Below are positions 1-10,126 of a stretch of 64,000 nt of DNA, one piece after another. Every line of letters starts with the position of its first letter. Within the stretch, counting starts at the first letter, position 1. A program made the translations under genes and the position numbers. The stretch comes from Allomuricauda sp. (GTDB lineage Bacteria > Bacteroidota > Bacteroidia > Flavobacteriales > Flavobacteriaceae), in assembly GCF_013911645.1 (NCBI RefSeq), contig NZ_JACESV010000003.1, forward strand, positions 310,001 through 374,000, read 5' to 3'. A model generated the notes under the pieces. The model was not told the origin of the DNA and did not search any database. It saw only the letters and a program-made list of their open reading frames with translations.

Positions 1-1326
1 TTTGATTTTTGGCACTTCCAGTCCAATATCCCCTGCACCAAGAGCAACCAAAACTCCTGATTTACAGTTCTTTACATCTTCCAGCAATGCTGATTTTGAA
101 ATCAGCTTTTTATTGGGGTTCTCTATTTTTTCCAATAACCATTGAGAAGTGACTCCCTCAATCGGTTCTTCCCGTGCCGGGTAAATATCCAGCAGGATGA
201 TTTCATCAAAATCTGAAAGACTCGCTGCAAAATCATCCACAAAATCCTTTGTTCTTGAAAAAAGATGTGGTTGAAAAATAACGGTCACCTTCTCTCCTAC
301 ATGCATTTCCCGTATGGCTTGATGCACCGCACTGATTTCTGTTGGATGATGGGCGTAATCATCGATAAACACAAAGTCTTTTTCTTTTATCTGGTACGAG
401 AACCTACGCTGAACACCTTTAAAACTCCCCAAAGCTTTGGCAAGGCGTTGTGGCGAACAGCCAGTTTGTACCGCCATCGCAAAAGCAGCTAATCCATTGA
501 GTAAATTGTGCCTTCCGGGCTTATTGAACTTTACATTCTTGATTACCTCCGATGGTGTTATTAGATCAAATATGTAGGCGCCGTGTTCAATTTCAATATT
601 TTCTATGCAGTAATCAGCTCCATCTTCAATGCCAAAGGTGGTGCCTTCCAAAGGAAGACCTTTGTGCACGAACAATTTTCCATTGGGCTTGATTCTACCT
701 ACAAACTCCCTAAAAGAGTGTTCCAATTCTTCTTTGGTGCCGTAAATATCCAAGTGATCGGCATCCATGGATGTTACACAAGCCACAGTTGGGGTCAAAC
801 GAAGGAACGAACGATCAAATTCATCAGCCTCCACCACCGAATATTCAGTGCCGTCCAACACAAAATTACTGTTGAAGTCCTCCGAAATCCCACCAAGGAA
901 AGCGGTCAACGGCAATCCACATTCTTTGAGCAGATGTGCCAAAATGCAGGTGGTGGTGGTTTTACCGTGTGTACCCGCAACGGCCAAGCAAAAAGAATCC
1001 TTGGTAATAATCCCCAATACCTCGGAACGTTTTTTTAGATTGAATCCTTGGCTTTTGTAAAATTGAAATTCTGAATGTGAAGACGGTACGGCCGGCGTAT
1101 ACACCACCAAAGTGTTTGGATGTTTGAAAGTGTCCGAAATCAAATCGACATTGTCTTCAAAATGGACCGAAATGCCCTTTTCCATCAACCCATCGGTAAT
1201 GGGTGTCGGGGTTCGGTCGTATCCGGCAACCTCCTTGCCCACAAATTTGAAATAGCGTGCCAGGGCGGACATACCTATGCCTCCTATGCCAATAAAATAA
1301 ACGCTATGTATATCCTTCAAATTCAC
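1..1326 (-). CDS. murC: UDP-N-acetylmuramate--L-alanine ligase (C-terminus cut by window edge)
   Basis: MurC adds L-alanine to UDP-MurNAc with ATP, the first step of the cytoplasmic peptide-stem pathway of peptidoglycan. About 442 codons are visible and the reading frame is still open at base 1, so only roughly the last 10-20 residues are missing. A Rossmann-type GIGGIGMS lies near residues 13-20, and the Mur ligase ATP loop GTHGKTTT is at about 118-125. The start is a GTG at 1326-1324 that overlaps the murG stop (GTGA), giving tight translational coupling. It is the last visible gene of the dcw cluster; ftsQ, ftsA and ftsZ would be expected beyond the edge. Identity is firm. Confidence 0.96.
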   Translation of the reverse strand, partial: MNLKDIHSVYFIGIGGIGMSALARYFKFVGKEVAGYDRTPTPITDGLMEKGISVHFEDNVDLISDTFKHPNTLVVYTPAVPSSHSEFQFYKSQGFNLKKRSEVLGIITKDSFCLAVAGTHGKTTTTCILAHLLKECGLPLTAFLGGISEDFNSNFVLDGTEYSVVEADEFDRSFLRLTPTVACVTSMDADHLDIYGTKEELEHSFREFVGRIKPNGKLFVHKGLPLEGTTFGIEDGADYCIENIEIEHGAYIFDLITPSEVIKNVKFNKPGRHNLLNGLAAFAMAVQTGCSPQRLAKALGSFKGVQRRFSYQIKEKDFVFIDDYAHHPTEISAVHQAIREMHVGEKVTVIFQPHLFSRTKDFVDDFAASLSDFDEIILLDIYPAREEPIEGVTSQWLLEKIENPNKKLISKSALLEDVKNCKSGVLVALGAGDIGLEVPKIK

Positions 1327-2411
1327 TTCAACAACTTTACTATTTCGTCCACAATATGCTCCGTTGCCTTGGGCATGGCCATTTTTTTAATGTTCTCTCC
1401 AAGTTTGTCCTGAGCCTCTTTCGAATCCATTAAACCCAGAAACCTTTTTTCAAATTCGGCATCCAACTCAACTTCCCTCAGCATAATGGCCGCATCTTTG
1501 GCCACCAAGGCTTTGGCATTTTGGGTTTGATGGTCCTCCGCCACATTGGGCGACGGGATAAAAATCACAGGTTTGCCCACCAAACAAAGTTCGGAAACCG
1601 AGCCTGCACCTGCCCTTGAGATGATAACATCCGCTGCTGCATAGGCTAGGTCCATCCGATTGACAAAGGCCAATACCTTGACGGTCCCCGATTCAAATTT
1701 TTTGTATTCTTCGTAATACAGTTTACCACACTGCCAAAGCACCTGTAATCCTTGTTCTTCAAAAAAGCCAAGCTCCTTTTCAATCAACTGATTGATTCTT
1801 CTTGCCCCAAGGCTACCCCCCAAAACAAGAACTGTTTTTTTGTTCCCATCTAGTCCAAAAAAGTTGCTCGCTTCTTGCTTGTTTTCTTTTACGTCCACCA
1901 AATCGGTTCGGATGGGGTTTCCTGTTTTTACAATTTTCTCCTTCGGAAAAAAGCGCTCCATTCCATCGTAGGCAACACAGATTTTATCCGCTTTTCCAGC
2001 CAATAGTTTGTTCGTGATGCCCGCAAAGGAATTCTGTTCTTGCAGCACACAGGGAACTCCCAAGCTTTCGGCCATTCGCAACAATGGTCCGCTTGCAAAA
2101 CCTCCAGTGCCAATTGCTACGTGAGGCTTAAATTGTTTCACTATTTTGCGTGCTTCTAACAAACTACTTATCAGTTTAAATGGAAACATGAGATTTTTCA
2201 ATGTCAGTTTCCGTTGTATTCCACTTATCCACAAGCCCTTGATTTCAAATCCGGCTTGCGGCACTTTTTCCATTTCCATTTTATCCTTGGCTCCAACGAA
2301 CAAAAATTCTGCATCAGGAAATCTTTTCTTCAGCTCGTTCGCAATGGCCACCGCAGGATAAATATGTCCTCCCGTTCCTCCTCCAGAAAGTATAAACCTA
2401 TAGCTGTCCAC
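1323..2411 (-). CDS. murG: UDP-GlcNAc:lipid I N-acetylglucosaminyltransferase
   Basis: MurG transfers GlcNAc to lipid I at the inner face of the cytoplasmic membrane, making lipid II. The 362-residue length is normal for the family. The N-terminal glycine-rich [11 protein letters not shown] (about residues 10-20) and the C-terminal donor-site region [17 protein letters not shown] are both present. The start is GTG at 2411. Its first 14 nt overlap the end of ftsW, and its stop overlaps murC by 4 nt, so the gene is embedded in a continuous dcw transcript. Confidence 0.97.
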   Translation of the reverse strand: MDSYRFILSGGGTGGHIYPAVAIANELKKRFPDAEFLFVGAKDKMEMEKVPQAGFEIKGLWISGIQRKLTLKNLMFPFKLISSLLEARKIVKQFKPHVAIGTGGFASGPLLRMAESLGVPCVLQEQNSFAGITNKLLAGKADKICVAYDGMERFFPKEKIVKTGNPIRTDLVDVKENKQEASNFFGLDGNKKTVLVLGGSLGARRINQLIEKELGFFEEQGLQVLWQCGKLYYEEYKKFESGTVKVLAFVNRMDLAYAAADVIISRAGAGSVSELCLVGKPVIFIPSPNVAEDHQTQNAKALVAKDAAIMLREVELDAEFEKRFLGLMDSKEAQDKLGENIKKMAMPKATEHIVDEIVKLLK

Positions 2412-3603
2412 TTAATACTTCTAAAGGGTTCGTTTCATCCATTCCGTGGGATTCCTCCTCCAAATTTTCTTTTCTATTGCTAGCACTTAGCACGATCCCA
2501 ATTGCCATACAGGTCATCCAAATCGAAGTTCCTCCCATACTGATCAAAGGCAACGGCTGCCCGGTAACCGGAAACAACTGTACCACTACCGCCATATTGA
2601 TGAAAGCTTGGAACACAATCGGCAATCCCACGCCTATCACCAATAATTTTGAAAAAACCGTTTTGGACGAGTGTGCCACGACCACAATCCGAAATAATAG
2701 TAACAGATAGAAAAACAATAATGCTCCTCCTCCCAACAACCCATATTCTTCAATAATGATGGCAAAAATGAAATCCGACGTACTTTGGGACAGCATGTTC
2801 TTCATCACACTCTTTCCTGCTCCCTTTCCTACCACCCCACCCTCGGCTACTGCTATTTGCGCCAATGTCAACTGATGTAGATCATCTTTATCCGCTTGCT
2901 CTGGGTGAATAAAAGTTTCTATCCGTGATTTCCATGTTCCCGCCCTATCTGGCAATACCTCGGGGGCCTTGAAGAGTACAAACAGGAACATGCCCGCAAA
3001 TACAATTCCTGTTGCCACCATGGCGAACAAATATTTTAAAGGATATCCGCCCAAAAAACACAACACCAACACCATTAAACCAATAATGGCGGCGGTTGAA
3101 AAGTTTTCGGGCAAAATCAACAGAACCACAAGGGCGACAGGCAACCAAAGTGGTAAAATACTTTCCTTGAACGTGATTTTTGTATCCTTGATCTTGGTCA
3201 GGTACCTGGCAATCCAAATCATCAAGACCACTGCTGCCAAAGTTGATGTTTGAAAGTTTACCCCCACCAAAGGAATTTTTATCCAGCGGTTTGCGGTCAC
3301 TCCACCAATGCGTGTTTCCACGGTCAGTGTGTAAATCAACAGCAATATTACAATGGGCATGGCAATTATGGACAGCCCTTTAAAGTAATGTGTAGGTATC
3401 TTGTGCACGGCATAAATAATGCCGAAGCCCAAGAACAAGAGCACAGCATGTTTTACCAAATGGCCCAAAGTGGTCCCATCGCCATTGACGTAGACCAAAT
3501 TGGTACTGGCACTGTACACTGGCAAAAATGAGAAAAGAGCCAAGAGGGCCACTACGCCCCAAATGGCTTTATCACCTTTCAGATTTTTGAATATTGCCAA
3601 CAC
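2398..3603 (-). CDS. ftsW: SEDS-family division glycosyltransferase FtsW
   Basis: FtsW is a polytopic membrane protein of the SEDS family that polymerises lipid II at the septum together with a class B PBP. Of 401 residues, most form about ten hydrophobic segments. Family landmarks include [10 protein letters not shown] near residue 100 and the C-terminal [16 protein letters not shown]. The start is GTG at 3603, three bases after the murD stop. Its partner PBP is encoded five genes upstream in the same operon. It could in principle be RodA, but its place between murD and murG argues for FtsW. Confidence 0.95.
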   Translation of the reverse strand: MLAIFKNLKGDKAIWGVVALLALFSFLPVYSASTNLVYVNGDGTTLGHLVKHAVLLFLGFGIIYAVHKIPTHYFKGLSIIAMPIVILLLIYTLTVETRIGGVTANRWIKIPLVGVNFQTSTLAAVVLMIWIARYLTKIKDTKITFKESILPLWLPVALVVLLILPENFSTAAIIGLMVLVLCFLGGYPLKYLFAMVATGIVFAGMFLFVLFKAPEVLPDRAGTWKSRIETFIHPEQADKDDLHQLTLAQIAVAEGGVVGKGAGKSVMKNMLSQSTSDFIFAIIIEEYGLLGGGALLFFYLLLLFRIVVVAHSSKTVFSKLLVIGVGLPIVFQAFINMAVVVQLFPVTGQPLPLISMGGTSIWMTCMAIGIVLSASNRKENLEEESHGMDETNPLEVLSGQL

Positions 3604-3606
3604 GTT

Positions 3607-4941
3607 TTACAAATTTTTTATCGCGTTTTTAAATTGATCTCCCCTATCCTCATAATTTTTGAAAAGGTCGAAGCTTGCACAGGCAGGTGACAACAAAACA
3701 GCATCTCCGCGCTCCGCAACTTTATAAGCCACCTTAACGGCTTCTTCCATGGAATAGGTCTCTACCATAAGGTCGATTACGTTTCCAAAGGCATCTATCA
3801 ACTTGGAATTATCCACACCCAAGCAAATAATGGCCTTTACCTTTTCCCGAACCAACGGCATCAACTCGGAATAATCGTTTCCTTTATCGACACCCCCAAC
3901 AATCCAAACAATCGGCTTTTTAATACCATCCAACGCATAATAAGTAGCATTGACATTGGTTGCTTTGGAATCGTTAATGTATTCCACATGGTTGATCTTC
4001 AATACATTTTCCAATCTGTGGGGCACGCCCTGAAAAGATTGGATACTCTGGCGAATCGTCTCCTTTCTGACCTTAACCAGCATGGCTGCCATACTTGCTG
4101 CCATTGTGTTCTTTACGTTGTGCTGCCCTTTTAAGGCCAAAATATCTTCACTCATTTCCAAGGTTTTATGTTCTAATTTTATTTTTATCGTTTTGTCTTC
4201 CAACCAAGCCCCTTCTTCCAGTTTTCTTTTTACAGAAAAAGGAATCAATTTGGATTGAACAGGATGTTTTTTTAACCAATCCCCGATTACTTCATCATCG
4301 GCATCATAAATCAGGTAATCGTTCTTGTTTTGATTCATGGCTATTCTGAATTTGGATGCGATATAATTCTCAAACTTGTCATCATATCTATCCAAATGAT
4401 CTGGCGTTATGTTGGTAATTACAGCGATATGTGGCTTAAAATCCACAATACCATCTAACTGAAAGCTGCTGATCTCCAACACATAATGATCAAAATCTTG
4501 CTCAGCCACCATTTTAGCATAGCTATCACCAATGTTTCCAGCCATGCCCACGTTCACCCCATCATCTTTCAACAAATGGTGCGTTAACATGGTGGTTGTG
4601 GTCTTCCCGTTGCTTCCCGTAATTCCAATTAGAGTGGCATCTGTATGCTTTGATGCAAACTCTATTTCCGAGATTACCGGAACACCTTTTTCCACAAGTC
4701 TTTTTACCAATGGAACCGTATCCGGAATCCCAGGGCTCTTCATCACCAGGTCAGCATTCAGGATTTTAGCTTCGGTATGCTCGCCGGACTCCCATTCAAT
4801 CTCAAAATGTTCAAGAACTTTTTTGTATTTCTCTTTTATGTCGCCCTTGTCCGAAACAAAGACTTCAAATCCTTTTTGTTGCCCCAAAATGGCGGTTCCA
4901 ACACCACTTTCTCCTCCTCCGAGTATCACCAATCGCCCCAT
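3607..4941 (-). CDS. murD: UDP-N-acetylmuramoyl-L-alanine--D-glutamate ligase
   Basis: MurD adds D-glutamate to UDP-MurNAc-L-Ala in the cytoplasm. The 444 residues match the family. There is an N-terminal nucleotide-sugar binding region with GGGESGVG (8-15) and an ATP loop GSNGKTTT (109-116). Further on are the central-domain NITPDHLDRY and the C-terminal YINDSKATN and LLSPACASFDLF signatures. The ATG at 4941 lies directly against the mraY stop with no spacer, in line with co-translation. Confidence 0.97.
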   Translation of the reverse strand: MGRLVILGGGESGVGTAILGQQKGFEVFVSDKGDIKEKYKKVLEHFEIEWESGEHTEAKILNADLVMKSPGIPDTVPLVKRLVEKGVPVISEIEFASKHTDATLIGITGSNGKTTTTMLTHHLLKDDGVNVGMAGNIGDSYAKMVAEQDFDHYVLEISSFQLDGIVDFKPHIAVITNITPDHLDRYDDKFENYIASKFRIAMNQNKNDYLIYDADDEVIGDWLKKHPVQSKLIPFSVKRKLEEGAWLEDKTIKIKLEHKTLEMSEDILALKGQHNVKNTMAASMAAMLVKVRKETIRQSIQSFQGVPHRLENVLKINHVEYINDSKATNVNATYYALDGIKKPIVWIVGGVDKGNDYSELMPLVREKVKAIICLGVDNSKLIDAFGNVIDLMVETYSMEEAVKVAYKVAERGDAVLLSPACASFDLFKNYEDRGDQFKNAIKNL

Positions 4942-6162
4942 CTATCGAATCTTTAGAGTGACTATACTGATGATTGCCAGCATAATTCCAATAATCCAAA
5001 AACGAGTCACTATTTTGCTCTCGTGATACAATTTTTTCTGATAGTGATGATGTAGGGGCGCCATTAAAAATATCCGCTTTCCTTCGCCATATTTCTTCTT
5101 TGTATGCTTAAAATAGCCCACCTGCAACATTACGGACAGCGATTCCGCAAAGAAGATTCCGCATAGAATGGGAATCAACAATTCTTTCCTAACGATAATG
5201 GCAATAACTGCAATAACACCACCAATGGTCAAACTTCCTGTATCTCCCATAAACACTTGGGCCGGATAGGTGTTGTACCATAAAAAACCGACCAGGGCAC
5301 CCGCAAAGGCAGCTATAAAAACAACCAGCTCGCCAACACGCGGCAAATAGAAAATGTCCAAATAGTCCGAGAATTGTATATTGCCCGACACCCAGGCAAA
5401 AATTCCGAGCGTCAGAACAATTATGGCCGACGACCCCGCTGCAAGACCATCAATGCCATCCGTAAGGTTGGCTCCATTGGAAACCGCAGTCACGATCAAA
5501 ATCACCACAGGGATAAAGATGAGCCATGCATAATCTTCGGCTCCGTCACCAATCCATGAGATAAAATCCGCGTAGTCCAGTTCGTTGTTCTTAAAAAAGG
5601 GAACATTGGTACGTACCGCTTTGGTCTCATCGCCAAATACCCTTTCTACTTTAAAATTTTCCGTTATGGTGGTCGAATCTTTTTCCTTAATGGTGACCGC
5701 TGGGTGAAAATAGAGTGTCAATCCAACGATCAAACCCAATCCAACTTGCCCCATAACTTTAAACCTTCCCTTTAAACCTTGCTTATCTTTTTTAAAGGTT
5801 TTGATGTAGTCGTCTACAAATCCGATAATGCCCATCCAAATTGTGGTTACAATCAACAGGATGACATAAATATTTTTGACATCAGCGAACAAAATCACCG
5901 GTAATAAGGTGGACATGATGATGATAAGCCCTCCCATGGTAGGTGTTCCCGCTTTTTGCTTTTGACCCTCCAAACCAAGGTCGCGGATGCTTTCCCCAAT
6001 CTGTTTTTTCTGAAGGAACAAAATGATTCGTTTTCCGTAGACCATGGCGATCAATAGCGATAACAATACGGACAAGGCAGCCCTGAACGTAAGGAACTGA
6101 AAAAGTCCCGCGCCCGGCAGTTGGTATTGTTTCTCTAAAAATTCGAACAAGTAGTATAACAT
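4942..6162 (-). CDS. mraY: phospho-N-acetylmuramoyl-pentapeptide transferase
   Basis: MraY makes lipid I by moving phospho-MurNAc-pentapeptide from UDP to undecaprenyl phosphate in the inner membrane. The catalytic Asp pair sits in GFVDDYIKT (117-118), followed by [10 protein letters not shown] (about 240) and the C-terminal MAPLHHHYQ motif. At 406 residues it is about 45 longer than the common 360-residue form. The extra length is a loop at about residues 155-210 between membrane segments ([14 protein letters not shown] and onward), a feature I associate with Bacteroidota MraY. About 60 nt separate it from murE, the widest gap in the lower half of the cluster. Confidence 0.97.
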   Translation of the reverse strand: MLYYLFEFLEKQYQLPGAGLFQFLTFRAALSVLLSLLIAMVYGKRIILFLQKKQIGESIRDLGLEGQKQKAGTPTMGGLIIIMSTLLPVILFADVKNIYVILLIVTTIWMGIIGFVDDYIKTFKKDKQGLKGRFKVMGQVGLGLIVGLTLYFHPAVTIKEKDSTTITENFKVERVFGDETKAVRTNVPFFKNNELDYADFISWIGDGAEDYAWLIFIPVVILIVTAVSNGANLTDGIDGLAAGSSAIIVLTLGIFAWVSGNIQFSDYLDIFYLPRVGELVVFIAAFAGALVGFLWYNTYPAQVFMGDTGSLTIGGVIAVIAIIVRKELLIPILCGIFFAESLSVMLQVGYFKHTKKKYGEGKRIFLMAPLHHHYQKKLYHESKIVTRFWIIGIMLAIISIVTLKIR

Positions 6163-6166
6163 ATTT

Positions 6167-6198
6167 TAGACGTTAGATATTAGAATCTAGACGTTAGA
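6167..6198. repeat. short direct repeat in the murE-mraY gap
   Basis: TAGACGTTAGA occurs twice (6167-6177 and 6188-6198), with related TTAGA/TAGA words between, inside the only sizeable gap of the mur genes. Purpose unknown. The words are AT-rich and short, so this could be a remnant of a small intergenic repeat. Confidence 0.6.
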
Positions 6199-6225
6199 CT
6201 TTTTCTTTGAATTTTCTATTTCAAT

Positions 6226-7689
6226 TTATTTGCCCAAACTGGACAAAGCTTCTTTTACTTCTTTAAAATCATCAAAATCGACCCGGACACCATTGGTTTC
6301 CTGATAGGTCTCGTGGCCTTTTCCCGCCACTAGGATTATATCGTTGGTCAATGCCAGTTTACATGCCGTTTTTATGGCTTGCTTCCTATTTTCAATGGAT
6401 AGCACTTTTCTTGTGTTCTGGGGTTCTACTCCAGCTTCCATTTCTTCAATTATGACAGCAGGTGATTCCGTTCTGGGGTTATCGGATGTAAAAATGACCT
6501 GATTGCTCATTTCTGAAGCGATATGACCCATAACCGGACGCTTAGACTTGTCACGGTCACCACCACACCCCACTACGGTGATGACGTTTTCATTTCCAGT
6601 CCTCAATGCATTGATTGTAATCAATACATTTTTTAGTGCATCCGGCGTATGGGCATAATCAACAATAGCCGTTATCTTATCTTTTGATATGTAATATTGG
6701 AACCTGCCATCCACATTGTCCAGTTCGCTCATCAGCCTGAGGGTCTCCATCTTTTCGAGCCCCAAAATGTCGGCCGTGGCATATATGGCAAGTAAGTTGT
6801 ACGCATTAAAGTCCCCAATGAGTTTGGACCACAATTCGTTATCGTCCACCTTTAATAATTGACCGTTGAACTGCTTTTCCAAAATCCGCCCCCTGTAGTT
6901 GGCAAAGGATTTTAAGGCATAAGTGTATTTTTTGGCTTTGGTGTTCTGTAGCATCACCAAGCCGTTTTTATCGTCGATATTGACCAAGGCAAATGCGGTT
7001 TTTGGCAAGCCATCGAACAATTTTTTCTTGGTGTCCCTGTAGTCCGCAAACGTTTTGTGGTAATCCAAATGGTCGTGGGACAGATTGGTAAAGATGGCTC
7101 CTTCAAAATAAAGTCCTTCTGCCCTTTTTTGATGAATTCCATGGGAACTCACCTCCATAAAACAGAACTCCACACCCGCTGCATTCATCTTGGACAAATA
7201 ATCGTTGATGGTGAGCACATCGGGGGTCGTATGGGTGGTCTTGTACTCCTTGTCGTCCACCATTACTTTTATGGTAGAAATCAAGCCTACCTTAAAACCT
7301 GCTTTTTTGAACAGATGGTACAAAAGCGTGGTCACGGTGGTCTTTCCATTGGTGCCCGTAACCCCGACCAGTTTTAAATTCTTGGATGGATTATCATAAA
7401 AATTGGAAGCAATAACAGCCAGAGCACTGTTGCAATTGGCCACCTGCAAATAGGTGACCCCATTGACCATGAGTTCAGGAAGCTCTTCGCACACAATGGC
7501 ACGTGCACCCAAATCCACAGCTTTTTGTATGAATTTGTGGCCGTCGGTAAGCGTACCCCGAATGGCCACGAACACATCATCCATTTCCACCTTTCTGGAA
7601 TCAAAATGAACATTGTTCACCATTACATTGGTATCCCCGCTGACCGCAGAAAGGCTTACACCATATAATATGTCCTTCAATAACCTCAT
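6226..7689 (-). CDS. murE: UDP-N-acetylmuramoyl-L-alanyl-D-glutamate--2,6-diaminopimelate ligase
   Basis: MurE adds the third stem residue to UDP-MurNAc-L-Ala-D-Glu. The ATP loop GTNGKTT is at 112-118. The C-terminal domain carries TSDNPRTESP; in this family DNPR marks enzymes that use meso-diaminopimelate and not L-lysine, so a DAP-type wall is inferred. Length (487) is normal. The ATG at 7689 overlaps the ftsI stop by 4 nt (ATGA). Confidence 0.97.
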   Translation of the reverse strand: MRLLKDILYGVSLSAVSGDTNVMVNNVHFDSRKVEMDDVFVAIRGTLTDGHKFIQKAVDLGARAIVCEELPELMVNGVTYLQVANCNSALAVIASNFYDNPSKNLKLVGVTGTNGKTTVTTLLYHLFKKAGFKVGLISTIKVMVDDKEYKTTHTTPDVLTINDYLSKMNAAGVEFCFMEVSSHGIHQKRAEGLYFEGAIFTNLSHDHLDYHKTFADYRDTKKKLFDGLPKTAFALVNIDDKNGLVMLQNTKAKKYTYALKSFANYRGRILEKQFNGQLLKVDDNELWSKLIGDFNAYNLLAIYATADILGLEKMETLRLMSELDNVDGRFQYYISKDKITAIVDYAHTPDALKNVLITINALRTGNENVITVVGCGGDRDKSKRPVMGHIASEMSNQVIFTSDNPRTESPAVIIEEMEAGVEPQNTRKVLSIENRKQAIKTACKLALTNDIILVAGKGHETYQETNGVRVDFDDFKEVKEALSSLGK

Positions 7690-9695
7690 GAAAGTTGCAA
7701 TACTATTTTTTTGACCTGTTTTATATTGGTCCCTTGGTTTACCGACTGATTCTTTACTTTTCCATTGCCGTGCACCTCCACTTCAATTCCCAGGTTTTCC
7801 AACAGGGAAACGGCATCCATACCACTCATGCCCTTTACGTTGGGCACGGTATTGTATTTTTTTTGGACCTGGGCATAGTATTGTTGGTACTGATGCTCCA
7901 AGTCTTTATCCTCAATAACTTTGATGTCCACTTCATCCACCATAGGTGAAATGGCATGTATTTTCTGCGCCATGGATTTGAATACCGGACCGGAAACATC
8001 GGCTCCATAATATCCTTCTTCCTTGTCGGGTTCATGAATTACCACGATGCACGAATATTTTGGATTGTCCGCTGGAAAGTACCCGGCAAACGATGAGATA
8101 TAGGCTAATTTATCCGGGTTCTTTTCCACATAGTTCTTTTGTGTGGTACCCGTTTTTCCCGCCATGGAAAAGTTTTTGGAGTACAGTTTATGACCTGTCC
8201 CATAATCCTTTTCCACTACATCCTTTAATAATTGTTGCGCCCTTTTTACGGTTTCTTTGGAACAGATGGAAGAGTTCAACACTTCCTTGTCAAATCGCTT
8301 CAAAACCTTGTTGCCTTCTCGTACTTCTTGAATCAATCGAGGTTTTACATACTCGCCGTTGTTGGCAATGGCATTGTAGAAAGCCAAGGTCTGAATCGGG
8401 GTCAACGACACTTCGTACCCGTGCGACATCCATCCCAACGAAATTCCAGACCAACCTTTGTCACCGGGGTAACGGATTACCGGGTCGCCCTCACCTATAA
8501 TCGGCAAATCCAATTTTTTATGAAGTCCCATGTTCATCAAGCGATTGACGAATTTCTCGGGCTGTTCCTTATAATTTTCGTTGATGATTTTCGCAAAAGC
8601 CGTGTTGGAAGAAACGGCAAAGGCCTCGGCAACCGAAATCTTTCCGTATCCACCCCATTTTGAATCTTTTACGACTCCATCATAAATCCGATACCTACCT
8701 TTTTCCGTATCGATTACGGTACTGGTATCGATCACTTTATCTTCCAAAGCGGCCACTAGGGACATCAATTTAAAAGTGGAACCTGGCTCATGGGATTCAC
8801 CTACGGCATAGTTCAATTTCTCGTAATATTTGCCCTCGGACGTCCTTCCCAGATTGGAAATGGCCTTGATTTCACCGGTTTTGGTTTCCATCACCACCAC
8901 ACATCCATGATCGGCCTTGTATTTTTCCAATTGCTTCAACAATTCGTGGTGGGCTATATCTTGAATATTGATATCGATGGTCGAGACCACGTCCAGCCCA
9001 TCTTGAGGCTCAACAATATTATCCAATCCAACAGGCTTCCATTGTCCCTTGGCTATTTTTTGCTTTAATCGCTTTCCTTCCTTACCGCGCAAATAGGATT
9101 CGCCAAATGCCCCGTCCAAACCTACACGGGTATAGTATCCGTTTTCGTCCACGCGCTCGTAACCAATGCTTCTTGCAGCCATTTTACCCAATGGGTATTC
9201 ACGAACCACTCGATGGGTCTCAATAAATCCGCCCTTGTACGGTCCAAGGTTGAACAGCGGAAACTGTTTGATGCGCACATAGTCCAGATACCCTACATTT
9301 CGGGCCACCAACTTGTAGCGATTGCCGTTCGCCCTCGCCTTTCGGAACAACTGCCTGTAGTAAGAAGATGGCCTATTGAAGAGTGCGCCCAAGGAATCGG
9401 ACAAGGCGGCCACATTGTTCTGAAAGTTTTCTTGCGAAACGGTTTGGGCGTCAAACCGGATTTCATATTTAGGTACGGATGCGGCCAATAAACTACCATC
9501 TTCGGAATAAAGATTGCCGCGATTGGGCTCAATGGTGAACATCTTCTCGGTTTGACTCAAGGCCAACTCCTTGTATTTTTCACCTTCTACCATCTGAATA
9601 TCCACCAACTTCACCACCACGGCAATGGCCAACACAAAAAGACCTCCCGCTACGAGGTACAATCTGTTCATGATATTTTTTTCGGTAATGGCCAC
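7686..9695 (-). CDS. ftsI: class B penicillin-binding protein with C-terminal PASTA domain (FtsI/PBP3)
   Basis: Septal transpeptidase that cross-links new peptidoglycan with FtsW. Residues about 11-31 form a single membrane anchor. The transpeptidase motifs are all present: STFK (Ser306, Lys309), SSN (362-364) and KTG (514-516). Residues about 605-669 form one PASTA domain starting VPNVKGM, which many proteobacterial FtsI proteins lack. The start is GTG at 9695, sharing a base with the ftsL stop (TAGTG). An ATG at residue 9 is possible, but the MAITEKN beginning resembles relatives. Confidence 0.95.
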   Translation of the reverse strand: MAITEKNIMNRLYLVAGGLFVLAIAVVVKLVDIQMVEGEKYKELALSQTEKMFTIEPNRGNLYSEDGSLLAASVPKYEIRFDAQTVSQENFQNNVAALSDSLGALFNRPSSYYRQLFRKARANGNRYKLVARNVGYLDYVRIKQFPLFNLGPYKGGFIETHRVVREYPLGKMAARSIGYERVDENGYYTRVGLDGAFGESYLRGKEGKRLKQKIAKGQWKPVGLDNIVEPQDGLDVVSTIDINIQDIAHHELLKQLEKYKADHGCVVVMETKTGEIKAISNLGRTSEGKYYEKLNYAVGESHEPGSTFKLMSLVAALEDKVIDTSTVIDTEKGRYRIYDGVVKDSKWGGYGKISVAEAFAVSSNTAFAKIINENYKEQPEKFVNRLMNMGLHKKLDLPIIGEGDPVIRYPGDKGWSGISLGWMSHGYEVSLTPIQTLAFYNAIANNGEYVKPRLIQEVREGNKVLKRFDKEVLNSSICSKETVKRAQQLLKDVVEKDYGTGHKLYSKNFSMAGKTGTTQKNYVEKNPDKLAYISSFAGYFPADNPKYSCIVVIHEPDKEEGYYGADVSGPVFKSMAQKIHAISPMVDEVDIKVIEDKDLEHQYQQYYAQVQKKYNTVPNVKGMSGMDAVSLLENLGIEVEVHGNGKVKNQSVNQGTNIKQVKKIVLQLS

Positions 9696-10012
9696 TATTC
9701 CGCTGATTTAACTTTAATTTTTTGTGGAGGGTTTTCCGACGGCACCAGTCCTTTTTCGGCCACCACCTCCCGCAAGGTTGATTCCAGTTTTAGTTGCTGC
9801 ACACTGGAACGGGCTTCAAAAAACTCGCTTTTAAGTTTTCGCACTTCCTCGTTCAACTCAGCAATCTCCAATACTTTTCTATCGGCATTATGGCTACTGG
9901 AAATCATCAAAGCCGCCAAAAAAGAGGCAAACAATAAAAACATCCAGTTTTTGGGAGCGTCACCGCTTACCAAAAACCTTCCTTTTAATATGTCCAGTAA
10001 TCCTTTTCTCAT
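9695..10012 (-). CDS. ftsL: FtsL-like division protein
   Basis: A small bitopic protein between rsmH and ftsI, the standard place for ftsL. With the ATG at 10012 it has 105 residues: a basic N-terminus, a membrane segment at about 23-40 (MFLLFASFLAALMIS), then a heptad-like region from about 50-80 expected to form a coiled coil. FtsL proteins scaffold the FtsQLB and FtsWI complexes. An upstream in-frame ATG at 10036 would add eight residues, but AAGGA sits just before 10012, so I prefer the shorter form. Assignment rests on context and architecture more than on sequence motifs. Confidence 0.88.
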   Translation of the reverse strand: MRKGLLDILKGRFLVSGDAPKNWMFLLFASFLAALMISSSHNADRKVLEIAELNEEVRKLKSEFFEARSSVQQLKLESTLREVVAEKGLVPSENPPQKIKVKSAE

Positions 10013-10064
10013 TTTGTGTTCCTTTTGCCATCCCATGTATACGGGAATCTATCCACATCCCATC

Positions 10065-10112
10065 TTTCGACTGGCCCTTCGACTGCGCTCAGGGTGACAG
10101 CTCAAGATGACA
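10065..10112. repeat. dispersed intergenic repeat, CTTCGACTGCGCTC family
   Basis: Between ftsL and rsmH lies a GC-richer stretch whose core CTTCGACTGCGCTCAGGG (10077 onward) ends in GTGACA and is followed by a related GCTC...GATGACA. Similar words recur at 26971-27018 and 54155-54204. This looks like a dispersed extragenic repeat of Flavobacteriaceae genomes, here inside an essential operon without splitting any gene. Confidence 0.75.
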
Positions 10113-10126
10113 TTTCAACCTCACCT

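Noticed and set aside
583-1038. Long plus-strand frame opposite murC
   Set aside because: Antisense shadow of murC with no independent start context or protein-like features.
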